A stretch of DNA of 5,082 nt from DASTHS01 sp035718085 (GTDB lineage: Bacteria; Actinomycetota; Acidimicrobiia; Acidimicrobiales; Palsa-688): NCBI GenBank assembly GCA_035718085.1, contig DASTHS010000169.1, positions 1 to 5,082 of the forward strand. Direction: 5' to 3'. How positions within the stretch are numbered: the first letter of the stretch is position 1; every line of letters begins with the position of its first letter. The translations under genes and the position numbers were made by a program. The notes beneath the pieces are model-generated. The model was not told where the DNA came from. It searched no databases and saw nothing but the letters and a program-made list of their open reading frames with translations. This document shows positions 1 to 5,076 of this stretch, one piece after another.

Positions 1-777
1 CAGCTGCAGGGGAACGTGGCCGTGGTGACCGGGGGCGGGAGCGGCATCGGCGCCGCCCTGGCCCGCCGGTTCGCCGCCGACGGGGCCAAGGTGGCGGTGG
101 TCGACCTCGACGCCGCCAAGGCCGAGGCCGTCGCCGCCGACCTCGACGGCGCCATCGCCATCGGCCTCGACGTCACCGACGGCGCCGCCGTCGCCGAGGC
201 CATCGCCCGGGTCGAGCGCGAGCTCGGGCCCATCGGGGTCTACTGCTCGAACGCCGGCATCGCCGTGGGCGGCGGCCTCGGCACCGACGACGACTGGGCC
301 CGCAGCTGGGCGGTGCACGGCATGGCCCACGTCCACGCGGCTCGCGCCGTGCTGCCCGGCATGGTCGAGCGCAAGAGCGGCGCGTTCGTGGTCACCGCGT
401 CGGCGGCCGGCCTGCTGGCCATGATGCAGTCGGCGGTCTACACCGTCACCAAGCACGCCTCGGTGGCCGTCGCCGAGTGGCTGTCGATCGCCTACGGCGG
501 CGACGGGGTCAGCGTGCACGCCCTCTGCCCGCAGGGCGTCAACACCCCGATGGTGCAGGGCGGCACCGGGTCGGGCACCTCCGAGCTGCAGGCCGCCGGC
601 GGCATCATCGAGCCCGAACAGGTCGCCGACGAGGTGGTCGCGGCGGTGACGTCGGGCACCTTCCTGATCCTCCCGCACCCCGAGGTGCACCGCTACGAGC
701 AGGGCAAGGTCGCCGACCGCGACCGCTGGCTCGCCGGCATGCGCAAGGTGCTGGCCAAGGTGGGCACGTCGTCCTGA
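1..777 (+). CDS. Short-chain dehydrogenase/reductase (SDR), 5' end cut by window edge
   Basis: NAD(P)-dependent oxidoreductase of the classical SDR family; the alcohol or ketone substrate cannot be told. The frame is open from base 1 and reads QLQGN before VAVVTGGGSGIG, the usual SDR lead-in, so the true start lies a few codons upstream and the GTG at 16 is an internal Val. Numbering from that GTG: nucleotide-binding TGGGSGIG at 5-12, acidic D30 after the second strand (favours NAD over NADP), DV at 52-53, NAG at 79-81, catalytic S129, Y142 and K146 (YTVTK), then CPQGV in place of the usual PG loop. The tetrad Asn expected in the VN(V/L)xG context is His101 here (VHGMAHVHAARAVLPGM). The C-terminal ILPHPEV...DRWLAGM stretch is, from memory, typical of an actinobacterial SDR subgroup. 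The stop TGA overlaps the probable start of the downstream kinase, suggesting an operon. Family is secure, substrate unknown. Confidence 0.93.
   Translation, partial: QLQGNVAVVTGGGSGIGAALARRFAADGAKVAVVDLDAAKAEAVAADLDGAIAIGLDVTDGAAVAEAIARVERELGPIGVYCSNAGIAVGGGLGTDDDWARSWAVHGMAHVHAARAVLPGMVERKSGAFVVTASAAGLLAMMQSAVYTVTKHASVAVAEWLSIAYGGDGVSVHALCPQGVNTPMVQGGTGSGTSELQAAGGIIEPEQVADEVVAAVTSGTFLILPHPEVHRYEQGKVADRDRWLAGMRKVLAKVGTSS
757..763 (+). promoter_or_regulatory. Possible ribosome binding site for the kinase
   Basis: AAGGTGG differs from the ideal AAGGAGG at one base and sits 10 bases before the CTG at 774. It lies inside the SDR coding sequence (codons for Ala-Lys-Val-Gly), so the match could be a by-product of coding. 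It matters because it supports initiation at 774, where no ATG, GTG or TTG is available. Confidence 0.4.
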
Positions 778-1703
778 ACGTCGGCGTCGACGTCGGCGGC
801 TCCAAGGTCCTCGCCGTCGCCCTCGACGGCGCCGGCGTGCTGCGGGCCGAGGCCCGCGCCGCCTCCACCGTGGCGCCCGGCGACTTCCTCCACCTCGTCG
901 AGACCGTCGTCGCCCAGGTCACCGACGGCGCCCGCCCCGACGCCGTCGGCATCGGCTTGCCCGGGCTGGTCGACGACACCGGCACCCTGCGCTTCTCCCC
1001 GCACCTGCCCGACCTCGTCGGCCTGCCGGTCGGCGCCGCCCTCGCCGCCGCCCACCCCCGGAGCTGGGTGGGCAACGACGCCACCGCCGCCGCCTGGGCC
1101 GAGCACCGCCTCGGCGCCGCCGCCGGCGCCACCGACTCGCTCACCGTGACCCTCGGCACCGGCATCGGCGGGGGCATCGTCGCCGGCGGCCGCCTCCTGG
1201 AGGGCGCCCGCCGCTTCGCCGGCGAGTTCGGCCACGTGGTGGTCGACCCCCACGGCCAGCTCTGCCCGTGCGGCAAGCAGGGCTGCTGGGAGCGCTACGC
1301 CTCCGGCAGCGGCCTCGGCCTGCTCGGGCGCGAGGCCGCCGTCGCCGGGCGCGCCCCCCGGGTGGTCGAGGCGGCGGGCGGCGACCCCGAGGCGGTGCGC
1401 GGCGAGCACGTCACCGTGGCCGCGGCGGCCGGCGACCCCGACGCCCTCGCCGTCGTCGACCGCTTCGCGTGGTGGCTCGCCCTCGGCCTGGCCAACCTGG
1501 CCAACGTGTTCGACCCGGAGGTCATCGTGCTCGGCGGCGGGGTGATCGTGGCCGGCGAGGTGCTGCTGCCCCCCGTGCGCGCCGCCTTCGCCGAGCTGGT
1601 CGAGGCGGCCGGCGCGCGCTCGGTGCGCATCGTCGGCGCCGCCCTCGGCGAGCGGGCCGGTGCCGTCGGCGCTGCATCATTGGCGGCGGCACCCGGCCAC
1701 TAG
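774..1703 (+). CDS. ROK-family sugar kinase, glucokinase type
   Basis: Phosphorylates a hexose, most likely glucose, with ATP in the cytoplasm. Taking CTG 774 as residue 1 gives 309 residues, normal for ROK glucokinases. Motifs in order: ATP phosphate loop DVGGSK at 6-11, VGIGLPGLVDDTG at 58-70, VGNDATAAA at 99-107 with catalytic base D102, second phosphate motif LGTGIGGG at 127-134, then GEFGH at 150-154 and a zinc site made of H154, C164, C166 and C171 (CPCGKQGCWE), with E151, H154 and E173 expected to contact the sugar. FDPEVIVLGGGV near the C terminus closes the fold. It has no N-terminal helix-turn-helix, so it is an enzyme rather than a ROK repressor. Start: no ATG, GTG or TTG lies in frame between GTG 477, deep in the SDR, and GTG 837, which would remove DVGGSK. 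CTG 774 overlaps the SDR stop as CTGA and begins the protein exactly where the family starts. Glucose specificity is inferred from motif similarity to Streptomyces glucokinase. Confidence 0.9.
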   Translation: MNVGVDVGGSKVLAVALDGAGVLRAEARAASTVAPGDFLHLVETVVAQVTDGARPDAVGIGLPGLVDDTGTLRFSPHLPDLVGLPVGAALAAAHPRSWVGNDATAAAWAEHRLGAAAGATDSLTVTLGTGIGGGIVAGGRLLEGARRFAGEFGHVVVDPHGQLCPCGKQGCWERYASGSGLGLLGREAAVAGRAPRVVEAAGGDPEAVRGEHVTVAAAAGDPDALAVVDRFAWWLALGLANLANVFDPEVIVLGGGVIVAGEVLLPPVRAAFAELVEAAGARSVRIVGAALGERAGAVGAASLAAAPGH

Positions 1704-1706
1704 CCT
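1701..1706 (+). promoter_or_regulatory. Putative -10 box of a leaderless promoter for the aminotransferase
   Basis: TAGCCT fits the actinobacterial TANNNT -10 consensus and ends six bases before ATG 1713, the distance expected if transcription begins at or next to the A of the start codon. Its TAG is also the stop codon of the kinase. A weak -35 candidate, TTGGCG at 1680-1685, is 15 bases upstream. The only purine-rich stretch before the ATG (GCGGAG) directly abuts it, too close for a normal ribosome site, which favours the leaderless reading. Confidence 0.45.
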
Positions 1707-1712
1707 GCGGAG

Positions 1713-2888
1713 ATGGAGTTCCGCCGCATCAACGGCCTGCCGCCGTACGTGTTCGCCATCATCAACGCGTTGCGCGACGAGGCACGCCGCACCGGCCGGG
1801 ACGTGGTCGACATGGGCTTCGGCAACCCCGACATCCCCAGCCCCGACGTGGCCGTCGACAAGCTGGCCGAGGCGGCCAAGAACCCCCGCAACCACCGCTA
1901 CTCGGCGTCGCGGGGCATCCCCAAGCTGCGCCTCGCGGTGGCCGACATGTATCGCCGCCGCTTCGACGTCGAGCTCGACCCCGAGCGGGAGGTCGTCGCC
2001 ACCATCGGCGCCAAGGAGGGGCTGTCGCACCTCATGTGGACCCTGGTCGGCCCCGGCGACACCGCCCTGGTGCCCACCCCGAGCTACCCGATCCACATCT
2101 ACGCCCCGCTCTTCGCCGGCGCCGACGTGCACCAGGTGCGCCTCGGCCCTGGCGAAGACTTCTTCGGCAACCTCGTCGAGGCCTGGGAGTCGACGTGGCC
2201 CCGGCCGCGGGTGGTCGTGTTCTCGTTCCCCCACAACCCGACCACCGAGGTCGTCGACCTGGCGTGGATGCAGCGGATCGTCGACTTCGCCCGCGAGCAC
2301 GACGTGCTGCTGGTGCACGACTTCGCCTACTCCGACACCGCCTTCGACGGCTACCGGCCCCCGTCGGTGCTCGAGGTGCCCGGCGCCAAGGATGTCGCCG
2401 TCGAGCTGTGGACCATGACCAAGAGCTTCTCGATGGCCGGCTGGCGCATGGCGTTCATGGTCGGCAACGCCGAGATCGTCGCCGCCCTCACCAAGCTCAA
2501 GAGCTACCTCGACTACGGCACCTTCCAGCCCATCCAGATCGCCTCGATCGTCACCCTCAACGAGGCGCAGGAGTACCCGGCGCAGGTCAACGCCATCTAC
2601 CAGTCGCGCCGCGACGCCCTCGTCGACGGCCTGAACCGCATCGGCTGGGAGATCGAGAAGCCCAAGGGCACCATGTTCGTGTGGGCGCCGATCCCCGAGC
2701 CCTACCGGGAGATGGGCAGCCTCGAGTTCGCCAAGCACCTCGTCACCGAGGCCGAGGTGGCCACCTCGCCGGGCGTGGGCTTCGGCAATGGGGGAGAGGG
2801 CTTCGTGCGCTTCGCCCTCATCGAGAACGAGCAGCGCGTGCAGCAGGCCGTGCGCAACCTGCGCCGGGCGCTGACCAAGCTGGGCTGA
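1713..2888 (+). CDS. alaC: PLP-dependent aminotransferase, AlaC type (glutamate-pyruvate transaminase)
   Basis: Class I/II fold-type I aminotransferase of 391 residues, probably converting pyruvate plus glutamate to alanine plus 2-oxoglutarate in the cytoplasm. From memory it follows E. coli AlaC (YfdZ) closely along its whole length: RRINGLPPYVF at 4-14, GNPD at 37-40, YSASRGIPKLR at 63-73, IGAKEGL at 98-104, VPTPSYPIHIY at 120-130, and YGTFQPIQIA at 268-277. Catalytic residues expected from the family are visible: N175 in NPT, D203 and Y206 (HDFAY) at the cofactor ring, Schiff-base lysine K237 in TKSFSMAGWR, phosphate-contacting R245, and the substrate carboxylate arginine R366 (VRFALIEN). 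ATG 1713 matches the family N terminus and lies nine bases after the kinase stop. Read-through from the upstream genes and a local leaderless promoter are both possible. LL-diaminopimelate aminotransferase (DapL) is the main alternative in this superfamily; the AlaC-specific blocks make it less likely. Confidence 0.93.
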   Translation: MEFRRINGLPPYVFAIINALRDEARRTGRDVVDMGFGNPDIPSPDVAVDKLAEAAKNPRNHRYSASRGIPKLRLAVADMYRRRFDVELDPEREVVATIGAKEGLSHLMWTLVGPGDTALVPTPSYPIHIYAPLFAGADVHQVRLGPGEDFFGNLVEAWESTWPRPRVVVFSFPHNPTTEVVDLAWMQRIVDFAREHDVLLVHDFAYSDTAFDGYRPPSVLEVPGAKDVAVELWTMTKSFSMAGWRMAFMVGNAEIVAALTKLKSYLDYGTFQPIQIASIVTLNEAQEYPAQVNAIYQSRRDALVDGLNRIGWEIEKPKGTMFVWAPIPEPYREMGSLEFAKHLVTEAEVATSPGVGFGNGGEGFVRFALIENEQRVQQAVRNLRRALTKLG

Positions 2889-2904
2889 CCCGCTCCTCCG
2901 CCGC

Positions 2905-2942
2905 GGTTCGGGTGGTTCGGGTGGTTCGGGTGGCTTCGGGGT
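2905..2942 (+). repeat. Tandem 9-bp repeat, unit GGTTCGGGT
   Basis: Three perfect copies (2905-2913, 2914-2922, 2923-2931) are followed by a fourth copy with an inserted C and an extra G (2932-2942), then GGTTGG. The array fills the centre of the 95-base gap between the aminotransferase stop and the acyltransferase promoter region. It is outside any supported gene. It could be a direct-repeat binding site or simple replication slippage; the sequence alone does not decide. Confidence 0.85.
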
Positions 2943-2970
2943 GGTTGGCACCCGCTCGTGCCGGCGGGTG

Positions 2971-2976
2971 TAGCGT
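2971..2976 (+). promoter_or_regulatory. Putative -10 box of a leaderless promoter for the acyltransferase
   Basis: TAGCGT, a TANNNT match, ends seven bases before ATG 2984, and no Shine-Dalgarno-like sequence lies in between (TCGTCAC). TTGGCA at 2945-2950 resembles a -35 element, but the 20-base spacer is longer than usual. The same box-to-start arrangement recurs before the aminotransferase and the ACT gene. Confidence 0.5.
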
Positions 2977-2983
2977 TCGTCAC

Positions 2984-3724
2984 ATGGGTTACTGGATCAT
3001 CAAGACGGTCCTGACTCCCCTGATGCGGCTGGCGTTCCGCCTGCAGGTCGACGGCGCGGAGCGCATCCCTCGGCGGGGCCCGGTGATCGTCGCTGCCAAC
3101 CACATCAGCTTCATCGACTCGCTGTTCCTGCCGCTGGTGCTCAAGCGTCGGGTCACGTTCCTGGCCAAGGCCGAGTACTTCGACAACCCGAAGACGGCGT
3201 GGTTCTTCCGGATGGCCGGCCAGATCCCGATCAAGCGCGAGGGGGGCAGTGCCGCCGACCGGGCCCTGGCGTCGGCGCGCGAGGTGCTCGCCGACGGCGG
3301 CATGCTCGCCCTGTACCCCGAGGGCACCCGCTCGCCCGACGGTCGGCTCTACAAGGGTCGCACCGGGGTGGCCCGCATGGCCATCGGCTGCGACGTGCCG
3401 GTGCTGCCCGTCGGCATCATCGGCACCGCCGACGCCCAGCCGGTCGGGGCGCTGGTGCCCCGCCCGTTCAAGCGGGTCACCATCAAGATCGGCGCTCCGA
3501 TGCACTGGCACGAGCTCGCCGGCCGGGCCGACGACCCGCAGGTGCTGCGCGACGTCACCGACGACGTCATGGACGCCATCGCCGCCCTCAGTGGCCAGCA
3601 GCGCGTCGCCCACTACGCCAAGAAGCAGCGCGTCGACGAGAGCGCCCCCGCCGGTGCTGGCGTCGCTGCCGGCGCCGGTGTCGGGCTCACCGCCGTGCCG
3701 TCGGGTGACGTGCTCGCCGACTGA
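2984..3724 (+). CDS. PlsC-family 1-acylglycerol-3-phosphate O-acyltransferase
   Basis: A 246-residue glycerolipid acyltransferase, expected to acylate the sn-2 position of lysophosphatidic acid at the inner membrane face to give phosphatidic acid. Block I is NHISFID with the catalytic H40 and D45. Block II is the FRMAGQIPIKREG segment at 75-87. Block III is YPEGTRSPDG at 111-120, whose E113, G114 and R116 bind the phosphate. Block IV is VPVLPVGIIGT at 138-148. The N terminus (GYWIIKTVLTPLMRLAFRL) is hydrophobic and amphipathic, consistent with membrane attachment without a cleaved signal. The last 25 residues or so (from about P222) are an Ala/Gly/Val-rich tail beyond the catalytic fold and are probably disordered. 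ATG 2984 is chosen because it fits the family start and follows the TAGCGT box; the frame stays open far upstream only as an Arg-rich out-of-frame reading of the preceding genes. It probably forms its own transcription unit. The acyl acceptor is inferred from the family only. Confidence 0.92.
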   Translation: MGYWIIKTVLTPLMRLAFRLQVDGAERIPRRGPVIVAANHISFIDSLFLPLVLKRRVTFLAKAEYFDNPKTAWFFRMAGQIPIKREGGSAADRALASAREVLADGGMLALYPEGTRSPDGRLYKGRTGVARMAIGCDVPVLPVGIIGTADAQPVGALVPRPFKRVTIKIGAPMHWHELAGRADDPQVLRDVTDDVMDAIAALSGQQRVAHYAKKQRVDESAPAGAGVAAGAGVGLTAVPSGDVLAD

Positions 3725-3772
3725 TCCTGGGCCCTGCTGCGTCGGGCGACGGGGCGCGCCGCATGCCGCGGT

Positions 3773-3814
3773 GCTGGCTGGCTGGCTGGCGGCGGGGCGG
3801 CGGGGCGGCGGGGC
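3773..3814 (+). repeat. Tetranucleotide GCTG x4 followed by octamer GGCGGGGC x3
   Basis: GCTG is repeated four times at 3773-3788, then GC, then three perfect copies of GGCGGGGC at 3791-3814, running into GGCTG. The three GGGG tracts separated by CGGC, with GG tracts between, could in principle form a G-quadruplex on the + strand. The array is about 50 bases past the acyltransferase stop. Confidence 0.85.
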
Positions 3815-3844
3815 GGCTGACTGGCCGCTGGCGGCGCGCGGCGG

Positions 3845-3886
3845 GTGACTCACATCGCCCGGGATTTCGGCGGTCTTGTGCGTCAC
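3845..3886. repeat. Imperfect inverted repeat GTGACTCACA / TGTGCGTCAC
   Basis: The arms at 3845-3854 and 3877-3886 are complementary at nine of ten positions and are separated by 22 bases. The left arm contains CTCACA, shared with the neighbouring perfect repeat at 3901-3934, so the two may be parts of one regulatory array. Function is not known. Confidence 0.55.
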
Positions 3887-3900
3887 TCCCGTAGGGGCAG

Positions 3901-3934
3901 CTCACAACGTGTCGGGAAACGGGCGCGTTGTGAG
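3901..3934. promoter_or_regulatory. Perfect 9-bp inverted repeat CTCACAACG / CGTTGTGAG, candidate operator or RNA hairpin
   Basis: The arms at 3901-3909 and 3926-3934 are exact complements around a 16-base centre. As RNA the stem would extend inward to 13 pairs, including two G-U pairs, with loop GGGAAACG (3914-3921). No T-run follows, so a classic terminator is unlikely. It lies about 110-150 bases upstream of the putative ACT-gene promoter, a reasonable place for a regulator site. The GCTCACAA and TTGTGAG half-sites resemble LacI-family half-sites, but their order and spacing differ from a lac operator. Confidence 0.5.
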
Positions 3935-4041
3935 TGGCCCATGGCCTTCGGGCGCCCATGGTGCCGGGCGGTGCCGGCGATCTTCCCGGTCGTGCAACCC
4001 AGCCGTGGCACGCCCGAAACACCCGGTTCACGTTCGTTCCC

Positions 4042-4047
4042 TACGGT
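4042..4047 (+). promoter_or_regulatory. Putative -10 box of a leaderless promoter for the ACT-domain gene
   Basis: TACGGT fits TANNNT and ends seven bases before GTG 4055, the same spacing as TAGCGT before the acyltransferase. The bases between (GTCGTGC) contain no ribosome site. No convincing -35 element is seen at 16-18 bases upstream. Confidence 0.45.
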
Positions 4048-4054
4048 GTCGTGC

Positions 4055-4729
4055 GTGCCGACCTACCAGCTGCGCGTGTGGGTGCCCGACCGTCCCGGGG
4101 CGCTCGGCGCGGTCGCCAGCCGGATCGGGGCCGTGCGGGGCGACCTCATTGGCATCGACATCCTCGAGCGCGGCGCGGGCCGGGCCATCGACGAGCTGGT
4201 CGTCGACCTGCCCGACGCCCGCCTGGTGCCCCTGCTGCTGTCGGAGGTGGCCGAGGTCGACGGCGTCGACGTCGAAGACATCCGGCCGGTGCGCACCGGG
4301 GCCGTCGACGGGCGCCTCGACGCCCTCGAGACGGCGGCGCTGCTCTGCGACCAGCACAGCGTCGCCGATCTGCTCGAGACCATGGCGGCACGGGCGGCAC
4401 GGGACTTCGACGCCGACTGGGCCGTGGTGCTCGACCCCGGGCCCATCGTCGCCCTCGCCTCGGTGGGGACGCCGCCCGATGCCGCCTGGCTGCACGCGTT
4501 CGTGGCCGGCAGCCGCTTGTCGCTCACCAGCGCACCGGCCGGCGGCCCCGACGACGTGGCCTGGGCCGAGATGGTCGCCGCCGACCTGGTGGTGCTGCTC
4601 GGCCGGCGCGGACGCCCCCTGCGCGCCCGCGAGCGCCGGCAGCTGACCGCCCTGGCGATGATCGTCGACGCCCGCTGGCACGAGCTGGCCTGCCGCACGG
4701 CGCGGACGCTGCACCCCAGCGCCAGGTAG
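4055..4729 (+). CDS. ACT-domain protein with GAF-like C-terminal region
   Basis: A 224-residue cytoplasmic protein, probably a ligand-sensing regulator; no catalytic motif is visible. Residues 4-80 form an ACT domain: YQLRVWVPDRPGALGAVASRIG is the typical first strand and Gly-containing loop of the amino-acid-binding fold, followed by LIGIDILERG and DELVVDLPD. Residues from about 90 to 215 (LETAALLCDQHSVADLLETMAARAARDFDADWAVVLD, then VALASVG, DLVVLLGRRGRPLRARERRQLTALAMIVDARW) have the helix-strand pattern of a GAF-like sensory domain, but this is a weak match by eye. GTG 4055 is chosen because the ACT domain begins right after it and TACGGT precedes it. An in-frame GTG at 3845 would add 70 residues that look non-coding. 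It stands alone, bounded by long non-coding stretches, so its partner pathway cannot be read from context. The ligand could be an amino acid or another small molecule. Confidence 0.82.
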   Translation: MPTYQLRVWVPDRPGALGAVASRIGAVRGDLIGIDILERGAGRAIDELVVDLPDARLVPLLLSEVAEVDGVDVEDIRPVRTGAVDGRLDALETAALLCDQHSVADLLETMAARAARDFDADWAVVLDPGPIVALASVGTPPDAAWLHAFVAGSRLSLTSAPAGGPDDVAWAEMVAADLVVLLGRRGRPLRARERRQLTALAMIVDARWHELACRTARTLHPSAR

Positions 4730-4737
4730 CACCACCA

Positions 4738-4761
4738 CCGCCCCCGGGGCTCCGGGAGCGG
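4738..4761 (+). terminator. Terminator-like GC hairpin after the ACT-domain gene
   Basis: CCGC and CCCGG (4738-4747, with C4742 unpaired) pair with CCGGG and GCGG (4752-4761, with A4757 unpaired) around a GGCT loop, giving nine G-C pairs with one C-A mismatch. It begins eight bases after the TAG stop. No T-tract follows, which is common for proposed actinobacterial terminators but weakens the call. Confidence 0.5.
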
Positions 4762-5039
4762 GACGGCCCGCACGGCGGAGGAACGGCCGGGAAGCAAAGG
4801 CCCGGGACGCGAAAGGGCCCCGGCGCGGTCCCCCCATCGAAGGGGCGGGGACAGGAGGACCTGCGCCGAGGCGGGGACCGCCGAGGGGGCAGCTTCAGCG
4901 GTCGACTCCTGTTTACCCGGGCCCATCCGTGGCGAAACCCCCCGTCGGGGGCGTTCCCTGGGTGCGTCCGGACCCCGTCGCCGTGCCCGGTCGCCGCCGC
5001 GTCGAGCGCCGGGCGCAACGATGCGGAGCGCCCAGCGGG

Positions 5040-5076
5040 TGTGGACAGCCGGCCGGTCGTCCCCCGCAGATCCACA
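5040..5076. other. Pair of divergent DnaA-box-like sequences
   Basis: TGTGGACAG at 5040-5048 is, on the other strand, CTGTCCACA, one base from the actinobacterial DnaA box TTGTCCACA. AGATCCACA at 5068-5076 matches the last seven bases of TTATCCACA. The two include a perfect TGTGGA/TCCACA inverted repeat. Only two boxes are present, with no AT-rich stretch in view, so this is a hint rather than an origin. Confidence 0.25.

Larger units (their letters stand above)
3725..4054. other. 330-base intergenic region between the acyltransferase and the ACT-domain gene
   Basis: No reading frame here looks like a protein. The ACT-gene frame is open back to GTG 3845, but the extra 70 residues are Arg/Ser/Pro-rich and show no recognisable domain. 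The left half is low-complexity (GCTG and GGCGGGGC repeats). The middle holds two inverted repeats with CTCACA/TGTGAG half-sites. The right end holds the putative promoter of the ACT gene. No clear U-tailed terminator follows the acyltransferase; only short hairpins such as CCGC/GCGG at about 3760-3772 are seen. Confidence 0.75.

Noticed and set aside
477..773. Kinase start at GTG 477
   Set aside because: It would overlap the SDR by about 300 bases and add 99 Arg-rich residues before a normal ROK N terminus.
693..1409. - strand open frames opposite the kinase
   Set aside because: Low-complexity Ala/Gly-rich products without motifs; shadows of the ROK gene.
1677..2951. 424-codon open frame on the - strand opposite the aminotransferase
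   Set aside because: It mirrors the coding strand's codon bias, is rich in Gly, Val, Asp and His, has no recognisable domain, and lies exactly antisense to a conserved enzyme.
1268..2983. Long + strand open frame running through the kinase and aminotransferase into the acyltransferase, as if an 818-residue fusion
   Set aside because: Upstream of 2984 it is an Arg/Pro/Gly-rich out-of-frame reading of two well-supported genes. Stop codons are rare in this GC-rich DNA, so such open frames are expected.
3845..4054. 70-residue N-terminal extension of the ACT protein from GTG 3845
   Set aside because: The extension is Arg/Ser/Pro-rich, covers the two inverted repeats and the TACGGT box, and the ACT domain starts right after GTG 4055.
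4905..4920. CTGTTTACC, a string also found in E. coli 4.5S RNA
   Set aside because: The conserved SRP core (GGAAGG...AGCAGCC) is absent nearby, so the match is coincidental.
4524..5075. 183-codon - strand open frame over the right-hand spacer
   Set aside because: Arg/Pro/Ser-rich composition, overlap with the 3' half of the ACT gene and no conserved motif; not supported as a gene.
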